DNA of 64,000 nt from Mollicutes bacterium (GTDB taxonomy: Bacteria; Bacillota_I; Bacilli_A; Izemoplasmatales; Izemoplasmataceae): contig PWHD01000021.1 in assembly GCA_003555335.1 (NCBI GenBank), positions 124,001-188,000 on the forward strand. The letters run 5' to 3'. The first letter of the stretch is position 1, and every line of letters begins with the position of its first letter. Positions 32,825 to 41,943 of the stretch are shown here, one piece after another. Under the pieces are notes generated by a model. It was not told the origin of the DNA. It was given only the letters and a program-made list of their open reading frames with translations, and did no database searches. A program made the position numbers and the translations under genes.

Positions 32825-33522
32825 GGACCGAAGGAGATGTCTTCAGGATTGGCGGGCCGGGCGTTCTTTTTATCTTCCGCGACAACACCGGAATTGAGTC
32901 TGATCACACGGTCGGCGATTTTCGCAATGCTGGGGTTGTGTGTGATCACGATGACCGTGGTGTCCATCTTCTCATTCAGTTTTTTCAGTACGGAAAGCAC
33001 CTTCTTGGCCACAGTCTCATCGAGCGATCCGGTCGGCTCATCGCAGAATAAGGCCTTCGGACGTTTCACAACGGCGCGGGCGATACTGACGCGTTGTTGC
33101 TCGCCGCCGGAGAGCTCATAGGGATACTTGTCGGCATGGTCCTCAAGACCGACCATCTCGAGGGCCTCGCTGACCGCGTAGGGATTTTTGGAGACATGGG
33201 CGCCGATTTCGACGTTCTCAGCAGCGGTCAGGGTCTGCAGAAGATTGTACTGCTGGAACACGAATCCGACATGCGAGCGACGGAACTGTACGAGTTTCTT
33301 CTCCGGGTAATCGCTGAGCTTCTCACCGAAGACCTCAACGGTACCCTCGCTCGGGAAATCGAGCGCGCCCATCATATTGAGCATCGTGCTCTTGCCGGAA
33401 CCCGAGGGGCCCAATATGACGACGAAGTTGCCCTCCTCGATCTTTAGGTCGATATTCTTGAGCGCATCGGTCTTAACAAGACCGGTCTGGTATACTTTGG
33501 AAACATTCTTCAATCTGATCAT
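32821..33522 (-). CDS. ABC transporter ATP-binding protein, LolD/MacB type
   Basis: A 233-residue ATPase: Walker A GPSGSGKSTMLN, Q-loop VFQQYNLL, signature LSGGEQQRVSIARA, Walker B KALFCDEPTGSLD and the H-loop histidine in VIVITHNPSIAK. This is the mechanotransmission-type family that partners an FtsX-fold permease, which follows immediately. It lies 12 bases after addA in the same operon. Confidence 0.96.
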   Translation of the reverse strand: MIRLKNVSKVYQTGLVKTDALKNIDLKIEEGNFVVILGPSGSGKSTMLNMMGALDFPSEGTVEVFGEKLSDYPEKKLVQFRRSHVGFVFQQYNLLQTLTAAENVEIGAHVSKNPYAVSEALEMVGLEDHADKYPYELSGGEQQRVSIARAVVKRPKALFCDEPTGSLDETVAKKVLSVLKKLNEKMDTTVIVITHNPSIAKIADRVIRLNSGVVAEDKKNARPANPEDISFGP

Positions 33523-33534
33523 ACGGTCATCCTC

Positions 33535-36500
33535 CTAGCAGACTTTCTTGAACCGTCGGTCCAAAATTGAATAGAGATAACCCTCAATACGTTTGTCAGT
33601 GAGCGTCCCAAGGGTTTTTGCATAACCTTCGATCTGTGTCTCATAATGGGGTTTGTCGATATCCTTGAGCTTATAATCGACGACGATGAACGCCTCCTCC
33701 GTCTCCAGCAACAAATCGATGAACCCGCTCACCTTCTCCGCTTCGGCCTCATAGGCGAAGGGGTGTTCCTTGTAGACACCGATGAATGTCCTTTCCTTCA
33801 TGAAAGGCTGGTCGAAGAAATCCCTGATGACGGTCGCCTCATTTTCGGTGAGCGGAAGGTCTGAAAGCTGCGGGTCCAAGGCACGGTGGAAATCGATGTT
33901 TTCAAGGACGTCGTGCATGAGATTGCCGTAGTCGATCGCGGCGAGCGCCTCTTTGGATAGAAACTCACGGATGTCACCGGAGAAACGTTTCGCCTTTTTG
34001 CGGCTGGGCGTGATTGCCGGCGTCGTGTAGGTTTTTTCGAATCCCGGTTCCTCGGGAAGCGGTTTTCGCTTGAGAGCGATCTCATAGTCGACAGCGTCCT
34101 TGTAGGCGTCCATATTGATCGGTGCCATGTTCGCTTCGAAGGTGGGCAGGACGCTTTCAAAGACATCGGCGAACGACTGATAGCGCATCCTGGTCAGAAA
34201 GGATACCTTCTTTGGCGGGGGAGAGACGTCCTTCTCTTCGGTCGGCATGAGGACATGGACCTGTTCCTGGGCTCGGGTGAGCGCCACGTAGAGAAGGCGC
34301 AGACGTTCGGAGATGGTGCTTTGGCGTTCCTTGTTCTTGTGAAGGGCGTAGAGGAAGTTCTTGTCGAGTCCTTCATTCTCATTTTGGACCATGATGCCCA
34401 GGTCCTTGTCGAACGCATAGGGTTTTTGTTCCGAGAATCTGAAGGGCTTACCGGTGTGGGTGATGAAAACAACCGGAAACTGCAGGCCTTTTGATTTGTG
34501 CATCGTCATCAGATTCACCCTGTCTTTCGAAAAGTCGCTCTCAGCCCCGACTTCGATGTCGAGTTCCTCTTCGATGATGGTATCGAAGTAATCGATGAAC
34601 GTTTTCAGGGTGTCCTTGCGTTCGCTTCGGCGTTCCGCAACCGCGAGGATGGTGCGGATGCGCTCCTGCGCATCCTTCGTTCCCCGTATCGTGAGAAGCG
34701 CCTCTTCAAGGGAAAGCGACTCGAACAGATCGCGCATGAGAGTTGAAAGCGGTTTTGCGGAAGCGCGATCACGTACGGCATAGAGGGTTTGAAACAGATC
34801 CTTGAAGGGCGGTTCAAGCACTTCAAGCATTCTTTTTCGCTCCGGACGGCGCTTTGGAAACGCGACAACCTGTCTGAACACCGCTTGATCGGGTGCCTGG
34901 ATGAGAAAACTCCTCGCGACACTGAGGAAAGCATGCGCAAACATTTCCTTGTAGGCCGCATCGTCGTCGAGACAGAAAAAGAGTTGGAGAAGCCGTCTGG
35001 TGAGCTTGATTTCGTCGAAAGCCACAAACGGCGCTTCCTTATGGACAAGCAGAGGCAGTTGTTCATACTCGAAGACTTTTCTGGCCAGGTCGAAATCGCT
35101 GGCGCGGTCGGCGAGAATGGTGAAATCGCCAAGGCGAACCGGTCTCAGGCCCGATTTGTCCATGATTTTCTCTCCGCGTGACATCTTGGCCTTTATGGTC
35201 CGCGCGACATGGAAGAACTCAAAAGCCGCGTCTTTGAACTGGGCGGGATAATCCGCTTTGAAGGACTCCTTCGAATAGGTGTGGATCGTGAGGCCGTAGG
35301 GTGCGTCCTTCTCCTCGTGGTTCAAAAAGCCTTCATTGGCGAAATGAAGACGCTGGGCCGCATCATAGTCGATGCCACCGATGGTCTGGTCCATTACTTT
35401 TTCAAACAACCGGTTGATGTCGTCGAGGACTTCGTTGCGGCTCCTGAAATTCTTGTTCAGATCGATCGGAATCCCTTTTTCATCATGTCTGAAGGCGTTG
35501 TACTTATCGACGAAGATCGCAGGTTCGGCGTGACGGAATCGGTAGATTGACTGTTTCACATCACCGACCATGTAGAGGTTCTCATCGGTCAGGGTTTTAA
35601 GAAAGCTTTCCTGAAGCTGGTTGGTATCCTGATACTCATCGACCAGAATCTCTTTAATCGTGTTTCTCAGTTCTTTACCCACGCTAGGCACTTCATTGAT
35701 GATATCAAGCGCGATGGTGGCGACACCGGCGTAGTCGAAACACTCGTTTTCTATCTGGCTTGCTTGGTGGCGTTCATGGAAACACCTGATCAGATCGACG
35801 ATGATACCGATGTGGCGGCCGCTTTCGATGAAGGCCTCATGGTGGGCCGCTTTCGGACGGTCGACATCGCCCGATTGGCCGGATTTGCCTTTCAGTTCCT
35901 CGACGATCGGTTTCAGCGTCGTCTCCCGGATCCGGGCGAACTGTTCTTTTTCCTCATCGAGAAGGCTGTCTTCGCCGGCCTTGCCGCCGGGGAGTCTCGG
36001 AAAACTCACGTTTTCACTGATAAAATCATGAACCTCATCATAGCTCGACGCTTCTGCGAGCGGTGTGAAATCCTCGATGGTTTTCAGGGTGACAGCGACA
36101 ATCTTATCGTGATTGAAACGGTGTTCACCGAGTTTTGCGAGATTTTTCTTGAAAAGGACGACTTTGGCAAGGACGATCTTCTCGAACTGTCTGAACAGTC
36201 TTTCAAAGGTCTCTTCACTGAAAAAGGTGGTCGTCAGGTTTTTTAAGATCGTGTCTTTTTCATAGATGAGGGCGAGCTTGTCATGGAAATAGAGGATCTG
36301 ATCTTGTAGGTTCTTGTCTGATTTGTTGCCGTAGGTCCTAACATAAGCAAGGAAAGCTTCATCACCATTTTCGAAACGCTCCAAGAAGAGTTGGTCCATG
36401 ATACGGCTTTTGAGAATCTTCGCATCGGTGGTTTCCATCACCGAAAGACGTTTGGAGATATTCTTGTGGTGGCCGTGTGTCTTCAAAAGATAGAGCGCGA

Positions 36501-36786
36501 AGCTGTCGAAGGTCTTGATATGGGCCTGGTCGATACCTTCAAGGGCATGGGTGAGGTCGGGTTCTTCCTTGACTTTTTCCCTGATACGGGTCTTCATCTC
36601 CCGGGCGGCTTTGTTGGTGAAGGTGAGCACCACCAGTTTTTCGACCGGAATCCCCTGACGGAGCTTCTCGACTACGCGTTCGCTCAGCACAGCGGTCTTG
36701 CCGCTGCCGGCCGCGGCGCTCACAAGGATATCGCGACCGCTCTCGTGAATGGCGCGTTTTTGTTCTTTTGACCAAGAAAATGCCAT
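33535..36786 (-). CDS. addA: ATP-dependent helicase/nuclease subunit A
   Basis: A 1083-residue UvrD-like helicase fused to a RecB-type nuclease. Walker A AAAGSGKTAVLSERV is near residue 24, DEYQDTNQLQ is motif II, DVKQSIYRFRHAEP is motif III, and MTMHKSKGLQFPVVFI and LRLLYVALTRAQEQV are motifs V/VI. The nuclease end has FIVVDYKLKDIDKPHY. It is shorter than Bacillus AddA (about 1230). The ATG at 36786 follows the addB stop by one base and AAGGAG. With AddB it processes double-strand breaks for RecA. Confidence 0.97.
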   Translation of the reverse strand: MAFSWSKEQKRAIHESGRDILVSAAAGSGKTAVLSERVVEKLRQGIPVEKLVVLTFTNKAAREMKTRIREKVKEEPDLTHALEGIDQAHIKTFDSFALYLLKTHGHHKNISKRLSVMETTDAKILKSRIMDQLFLERFENGDEAFLAYVRTYGNKSDKNLQDQILYFHDKLALIYEKDTILKNLTTTFFSEETFERLFRQFEKIVLAKVVLFKKNLAKLGEHRFNHDKIVAVTLKTIEDFTPLAEASSYDEVHDFISENVSFPRLPGGKAGEDSLLDEEKEQFARIRETTLKPIVEELKGKSGQSGDVDRPKAAHHEAFIESGRHIGIIVDLIRCFHERHQASQIENECFDYAGVATIALDIINEVPSVGKELRNTIKEILVDEYQDTNQLQESFLKTLTDENLYMVGDVKQSIYRFRHAEPAIFVDKYNAFRHDEKGIPIDLNKNFRSRNEVLDDINRLFEKVMDQTIGGIDYDAAQRLHFANEGFLNHEEKDAPYGLTIHTYSKESFKADYPAQFKDAAFEFFHVARTIKAKMSRGEKIMDKSGLRPVRLGDFTILADRASDFDLARKVFEYEQLPLLVHKEAPFVAFDEIKLTRRLLQLFFCLDDDAAYKEMFAHAFLSVARSFLIQAPDQAVFRQVVAFPKRRPERKRMLEVLEPPFKDLFQTLYAVRDRASAKPLSTLMRDLFESLSLEEALLTIRGTKDAQERIRTILAVAERRSERKDTLKTFIDYFDTIIEEELDIEVGAESDFSKDRVNLMTMHKSKGLQFPVVFITHTGKPFRFSEQKPYAFDKDLGIMVQNENEGLDKNFLYALHKNKERQSTISERLRLLYVALTRAQEQVHVLMPTEEKDVSPPPKKVSFLTRMRYQSFADVFESVLPTFEANMAPINMDAYKDAVDYEIALKRKPLPEEPGFEKTYTTPAITPSRKKAKRFSGDIREFLSKEALAAIDYGNLMHDVLENIDFHRALDPQLSDLPLTENEATVIRDFFDQPFMKERTFIGVYKEHPFAYEAEAEKVSGFIDLLLETEEAFIVVDYKLKDIDKPHYETQIEGYAKTLGTLTDKRIEGYLYSILDRRFKKVC

Positions 36787-36787
36787 A

Positions 36788-39241
36788 TCACTCACGCTCC
36801 TTGTTCAGTCGTTCGAAAAGTGCCTGGTCGTCCTTGAACGTTTCTAGCATGACAAAGTCCTCTGTCTTCTTGTAACAGACATCAGAAAACAGGCAGTGCC
36901 GGCAGCTCAGTTCCTTGTCGTTGGGCAGTCTTTTGGGGTTGATGGCGAAATCACCTCTGCCGATTTTCACGGCCGCATCCTTCAAAAGTCCATCAATGCG
37001 GGAAAGTAGAATCTCAAGGTCATCATGGGCGTAGGTTCTGCTTTGTTTGGAAAGCCGGCCTTTCTTTGTCACTTTCAGACCCCTTACCATGGACTCCTCA
37101 TCATAATAAGGATCGAAGCGGACGATCTTGTCCTGGTCTTCGCGGGTGTAGCCCTGAAGTCTGAAATGGGATTCGAGCTGCGCCTGTTTCGTCTTCTTGT
37201 CATCGCGCTTGAGCGGTGCGGGTATCAGGGTCTGCTCATAGAAACCCGTGAACCGTGCCTCGACCGACGCGCTACGGTAGAGCAGAAGATAAAAGAGGAG
37301 TTGTGCGTGGATGCCGTGATAGGCGGTCTTGAGATCGAGTGTGGGCTGTCCGGTCTTGTAGTCGATGATCACCGTATCTTCATTGTCGCGCATGATCTTG
37401 TCGATCTTGCCGCGCAGGACAAACGGGGCCGCAAGGGAAAGGCGGGTTTCGAACTTGTTTTCACGCATGGCGACGGCATAGTGGCTTGCTTTTTCCTGTG
37501 ATTTGATGATCCGGTGCGCCGTTTCGAGATGGTGCAAGGCCTCTTTGAAAAAGAACGCATCACGGATGTCATAGGATTCGTGCTTGTCCAAAACCGCATT
37601 GAGACGTTGTTCCAGCACCGCCCCATCAAGGGTCTCTTTGTCAATCTCTTTTTCCAGGATGTCGTGAAAAAGCGTCCCCAGATCGCGGTAGAACGGATGC
37701 TTGTCATCGGTGATGCCGATGAAGTGTTCGAGCAGGAAACGAAACGCGCATTTGAAATAGGATTCGATGCGGGTGGCGGGAATCGCTTTTTTTTCGATGA
37801 GTCGTTCAAGCGTCTCGCCGTCAAGGCCGCCGAAGGCGTTGTCATAAGTGTTGAAACGGTCCTTGAACATCGGAAAAAGGCGGGGCAGATCGGGGTGGAC
37901 CTTGCCGTAGGTGTCGAATTCATCTTTCAGATACTTGGTATGAAACATGTCCAGAGTTCGCGAGCGGGTCTGTTCGATCAGGGTGTGCGGCTTCCTTCTT
38001 CGCAGGTGTCTTTCTGTTTCGACCAGGTGCAGTGTCTCGGCTTTGTTGATGGATTTGTTCTCTTTTTTATTCGCATGGGAGAAATACACGCGGGCGAACT
38101 TTTCCGGAAGTTCTGTGAAAGCGGCTTTGCGCAGCCGGTTGATATCTTTGGCGGTCGGAAAACCGATATGGATTTTCTCACTTTCACTCAGGAAGTCGTT
38201 TTCTTCCTGGAAAACAGGGGCGCATCCCTCATGCATGTTCATGATGAAAAGAACCTCGTGCGCCTGCGGATCGACCTGATCCGGGGTAAGGATTTCCAGC
38301 GGACCGGTGATGTCGCTCACAGGGAGTGTGGCAGTGTCCATGAGATATTCCAGATAGTCGAGTCCCGCCTGTTTGTCCGTGATGAATCGGATGGTCGGAT
38401 TGAAAAGCGTCAAAAGGCGGTTATAGACCTGGGCGAAGGTGTCGTTGGTCAGCTTGTCTTTGAAGTGGTCGAACGTGTCCCGTAGAGCGTCCGCGAAATC
38501 ATCGCCGGTATTCTTTTCAAGATGCGCCATAAAACGGCGGGCGGCGGCGAAGTTCGAAAGGGGGGGTCTTCTCGGTGGACCGACGGGAAGACCCAGGTGG
38601 TTGAAATGGGTGTGGATGAGGCGTTCATAATCACGGTCGACATTGAGAAGCTTGATTTTCTCAAGCGGGACTCCGCGGTCATGGAGCCTGAGGATTTCGA
38701 GTCCCGCATCGATAATCTCATCGATCACATCGTCATGGACGCTCACATGCGCGAGCGTTTCCTGAGCGGCGGGCAGCGCGATCCTTTCGACGGTGGTCAT
38801 GGCTTTTAGGGCGGCGAGGCCATCTTCGAACAGAGCGTCATGATGATCGCCGTAGACGATGACATGTTTTTCTTTGAACTGACGTTCACCAAAGCGGTTC
38901 TCCTCGATGAGACCGTTGTCGTTCAGATAGCGTTTGAGCGCTTTGAGCGTGTTCAGTCGTTCACTCGCATAGTGGCGGTCGAGGTCGATTTTGTGAAGGA
39001 AACCGAACCAGTCTGCGATGATGGCCGGTTTCTTCTTGAAATGCAGGGACGCTTTATAAAGCGCGGCCGGTTTGAAACTGAAAAAGACCTTCTCAAAAAG
39101 GTCTCTTTTGTTTAGAAACCGAATCGGCACGATGAGCTTTTCTTCATGCATGGCGTGCAGGATGCGCACACGGTGGGCATCACTGGTGATCAGTACAACA
39201 GGCTTGTCCGCTTTCGCGATGGCTCTCAATACACGCATCAA
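36788..39241 (-). CDS. addB: AddB-like helicase/nuclease subunit without an N-terminal P-loop
   Basis: An 817-residue protein. The C-terminal RecB-type nuclease has GKIDKIMRDNEDTVIIDYKTGQ. Cysteines for an iron-sulfur staple are present: one in RIESYFKCAFRFLLEHF, three in SCRHCLFSDVCY (C-x2-C-x5-C). Both match AddB. The N terminus (MMRVLRAIAKADKPVVLITS) shows no GxxGxGKT; Bacillus AddB starts with one and has about 1166 residues. It therefore seems an AddB reduced by some 350 residues in the helicase-like part. Gene order rlmN-addB-addA and the one-base gap to addA support the call. Confidence 0.88.
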   Translation of the reverse strand: MMRVLRAIAKADKPVVLITSDAHRVRILHAMHEEKLIVPIRFLNKRDLFEKVFFSFKPAALYKASLHFKKKPAIIADWFGFLHKIDLDRHYASERLNTLKALKRYLNDNGLIEENRFGERQFKEKHVIVYGDHHDALFEDGLAALKAMTTVERIALPAAQETLAHVSVHDDVIDEIIDAGLEILRLHDRGVPLEKIKLLNVDRDYERLIHTHFNHLGLPVGPPRRPPLSNFAAARRFMAHLEKNTGDDFADALRDTFDHFKDKLTNDTFAQVYNRLLTLFNPTIRFITDKQAGLDYLEYLMDTATLPVSDITGPLEILTPDQVDPQAHEVLFIMNMHEGCAPVFQEENDFLSESEKIHIGFPTAKDINRLRKAAFTELPEKFARVYFSHANKKENKSINKAETLHLVETERHLRRRKPHTLIEQTRSRTLDMFHTKYLKDEFDTYGKVHPDLPRLFPMFKDRFNTYDNAFGGLDGETLERLIEKKAIPATRIESYFKCAFRFLLEHFIGITDDKHPFYRDLGTLFHDILEKEIDKETLDGAVLEQRLNAVLDKHESYDIRDAFFFKEALHHLETAHRIIKSQEKASHYAVAMRENKFETRLSLAAPFVLRGKIDKIMRDNEDTVIIDYKTGQPTLDLKTAYHGIHAQLLFYLLLYRSASVEARFTGFYEQTLIPAPLKRDDKKTKQAQLESHFRLQGYTREDQDKIVRFDPYYDEESMVRGLKVTKKGRLSKQSRTYAHDDLEILLSRIDGLLKDAAVKIGRGDFAINPKRLPNDKELSCRHCLFSDVCYKKTEDFVMLETFKDDQALFERLNKERE

Positions 39242-39247
39242 AATCCC

Positions 39248-40270
39248 TCACTTTTCTTCTTTGCTTCGAAGCTGGCCGCAGGCCGCGTCGATGGACGCGC
39301 CTTTTTCCTCGCGCAACGTCGCGGTGATGCCCCTTTTCAAAAGCTGTTTGTGAAAGGCCTCTTGCCGTTTTTGCGGGCTGCCTTTGAAATCGAATTCGCT
39401 GACAGGGTTGTAGGGTATGAGATTGACGTAGCAGTTGATACCCCGCAAGAGGTCGCTCAGTCTATCGGCATCATGGAGTGAATCATTGACGTCTTTCAAA
39501 AGAAGGTATTCGAAAGTGACGCGCCGGTTGGTCTTCTCGACATAATAGCGGACGCTTTCAAGGAGCGCATCGAGCGGATAGGCGGCATTGATCGGCATCA
39601 TCTTCGTTCGCAACCGGTCGTTGGTCGCATGGAGACTGATGGCGAGATTCACCTGGGTCTTCCGCTGAGCGAAATCATAGATTCTAGGCACGATGCCACT
39701 GGTCGAGACCGTGATGTGGCGGGCGCCGATTTCAAGGCCGTAGGGACTGTTGATCGTATCGATGAAACGCATGCAGTTTTCATAGTTGTCGAACGGTTCG
39801 CCCGTTCCCATCAAGACGACATGGCTGATCCGTTCGTTCACCATGGCCTCGACCTTGATGATCTGCAGGATCATTTCGGCCAAAGCGAGGTTCCTGATCC
39901 GTTTCTTGAGACCGGACGCACAAAAAGCACAGCCGATGTTGCATCCGACCTGGGTCGTGACGCATAGGCTCTTCCCATAGGGATGATGCATCAGCACCGC
40001 TTCGATTACCTGTTCGTCCTCGAGGACGAACAAGTATTTTTTTGTGCCGTCGGTGGCGGTCTGCACGGTATGCACACCGATATCGGTTGTCACGTAATGA
40101 CTGTGAAGATGCGCCCTCAGTTTCTTGCTCAGGTTAGTCATGGCGTCGAAATCCGTGGTTTTTTTCTTATAGAGCCACTCGAAGATCTGCCTGGCGTTGA
40201 ACGCCTTGAAGCCTTCATCGACAAGAGACGCCGACAGTTCTGCGAGCGTGAAATCGTATAGATTTTTCAT
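39248..40270 (-). CDS. rlmN: Dual-specificity RNA methyltransferase RlmN
   Basis: A 340-residue radical-SAM enzyme methylating C2 of A2503 in 23S rRNA and A37 of some tRNAs. The Fe-S cysteines are C110, C114 and C117 (CNIGCAFC). The methyl-carrying cysteine near the C terminus is C331 (IDAACGQLRSK). The GTGEPFDNYEN SAM segment and VNLAISLHATND are present. It is the first gene of the eight-gene operon ending at thiN. A -10 box lies at 40287-40292. Confidence 0.97.
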   Translation of the reverse strand: MKNLYDFTLAELSASLVDEGFKAFNARQIFEWLYKKKTTDFDAMTNLSKKLRAHLHSHYVTTDIGVHTVQTATDGTKKYLFVLEDEQVIEAVLMHHPYGKSLCVTTQVGCNIGCAFCASGLKKRIRNLALAEMILQIIKVEAMVNERISHVVLMGTGEPFDNYENCMRFIDTINSPYGLEIGARHITVSTSGIVPRIYDFAQRKTQVNLAISLHATNDRLRTKMMPINAAYPLDALLESVRYYVEKTNRRVTFEYLLLKDVNDSLHDADRLSDLLRGINCYVNLIPYNPVSEFDFKGSPQKRQEAFHKQLLKRGITATLREEKGASIDAACGQLRSKEEK

Positions 40271-40336
40271 GTTATCACCACATCTAATTATAGCATAGTC
40301 CGAGGTTTCTCAGAAAAGAAGGTTTTTGGTTGCACC

Positions 40337-41815
40337 TCAGCGTTGGATATCAATTCTGTCCTGTTCATAAAGTGTTTCATCCGCCTCAAGAATCTTGTTG
40401 TAGCGCTCGCTGATCATGAACATGAAAAGCAGCATCGTGACAAAAGGAATCGCCACGAAATAACCGACATTCACCAGTGAATAGCCGCCGAAACCAAGAA
40501 GCGCGAAGAAAGCGAAGAGATTGAAACGGTTCTTGCTTTCGATCAGAGTCTTGAGCCGGATCAGTTCCTGATAGGTATAGGCGATGATACCGATCAACCC
40601 CATACTTCCGATCACCTGCGACACGGTCGAGTGATACCAGTTCATCGACATCTGGCCTGGATTATAATGAACCTCGTCGGCAAGACCGGTTCCGAAGATC
40701 GGATAGGCCCTGAAACGCGCCACCGCCTGAAAGAACATGCGGGCTCTTGATTCTTCCCTGCTCACGCTGACCCGCTGCACGATGTCGCTCAAGACATCGG
40801 AGAAAGGCATCACGTGATTGTCGAAAAGCAGATAGACCGCCGCGAAGACAAGCACCAGGTTGAACAGTATCTTGAATCTCTCTTGCTTCGCAAGCAGGAA
40901 GGTGCTAGCCACAAGCATCGGAAAAAGCAGCGTGCCGAAGATGATGCCGCCGCGGGAATAAGAAAGGACCAGCACAACGAACTGAAGGACACCGATCGTG
41001 AAATAGGGGATGAAGTATTTGGATTTGAGGGAAAGATAGAACGCGAAAGGCATGGCCATCAAAAGATTGTTCGACAGGTTGTTTCGCCACTGAAAGATCC
41101 TGCCGGGCCCCTCGGTGCTGATGCGTTCCCATTCGTGATAATAACCAGACACAAGCATGAGGATGCCCATCACGCCAACCGCGACCATCATTTTCGCGAA
41201 ATAATCCGCCATGCGGGGGTTGTCCCTCGGAAGATAGGCTTCGAGAAAGAAATAGGTGATGATCATGCCGACACCGAGTGTGAACACATAGAAGATGGTC
41301 GGGAAGCTGAAATAGCTTTCGAAATCAAGGTAGAAAAGCCCGCCGAACGTAATGGCGAAAGCCACAAGGAGTGTCGGATAGAAGAAACGCCCGATCCGCA
41401 GTTTGAAAGGATGGATGAAGAATCTCGCAAGGAAGGCAGCGACAACGCCGAGCGGCATGGCCGGCGCGAGCACGGAAAGAAACGACCTGGCCGGCGCGGC
41501 ATCGACCATGGACTGCGCGTCTTCCGGTAAGAAGGGATAAAGGATTCTGAAGAAAGGAACGAAATACTCCGCGTCATTATGACGGGCGAGGGGTATCATC
41601 GCCATGATGGCAAGCGCGAGGAAGGATGGCAGGATGTCTTTGGAGAAAAGCAGATTGCCCATCATAAAAAGACCGACCGCGAGCATCGCCTCGATCTCAC
41701 GTGATAATGCGAAACCGGCAATCCCGATCGTTGGTATGAGCACAAGGTAGACGGGCGAATAGAAAAACTTATCAAGCGCGTCTGATATTCGATTGAAAAT
41801 GGTTTTTTCTCCCAC
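40337..41815 (-). CDS. O-antigen ligase (Wzy_C)-like membrane protein
   Basis: A 492-residue protein with about ten to twelve hydrophobic helices. The pattern VLSYSRGGIIFGTLLFP followed later by FRAYPIFGTGLADEVHYNPGQ...HSTVSQVIGSMGLIG is typical of the O-antigen ligase/polymerase family. Such proteins polymerise or ligate surface polysaccharides. No glycosyltransferase genes surround it, so it is an orphan in this window. The start is GTG at 41815 behind GAGGGG. Confidence 0.82.
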   Translation of the reverse strand: MGEKTIFNRISDALDKFFYSPVYLVLIPTIGIAGFALSREIEAMLAVGLFMMGNLLFSKDILPSFLALAIMAMIPLARHNDAEYFVPFFRILYPFLPEDAQSMVDAAPARSFLSVLAPAMPLGVVAAFLARFFIHPFKLRIGRFFYPTLLVAFAITFGGLFYLDFESYFSFPTIFYVFTLGVGMIITYFFLEAYLPRDNPRMADYFAKMMVAVGVMGILMLVSGYYHEWERISTEGPGRIFQWRNNLSNNLLMAMPFAFYLSLKSKYFIPYFTIGVLQFVVLVLSYSRGGIIFGTLLFPMLVASTFLLAKQERFKILFNLVLVFAAVYLLFDNHVMPFSDVLSDIVQRVSVSREESRARMFFQAVARFRAYPIFGTGLADEVHYNPGQMSMNWYHSTVSQVIGSMGLIGIIAYTYQELIRLKTLIESKNRFNLFAFFALLGFGGYSLVNVGYFVAIPFVTMLLFMFMISERYNKILEADETLYEQDRIDIQR

Positions 41816-41895
41816 GGATTTCCCCTCCTTTTCATGGTGCTTCGCTTCTTTTTATTCTACTACATCTTGCGTTTTAAAGCGAGGGTTTGCACCAT

Positions 41896-41925
41896 AAAAA
41901 AATCACGGCCGAAACGGCCGTGATT
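41896..41925 (-). terminator. Terminator of ald
   Basis: AATCACGGCCG/CGGCCGTGATT arms with an AAA loop are followed on the minus strand by a T-run. Confidence 0.9.
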
Positions 41926-41943
41926 CTTCGAAACGATTGGGGA

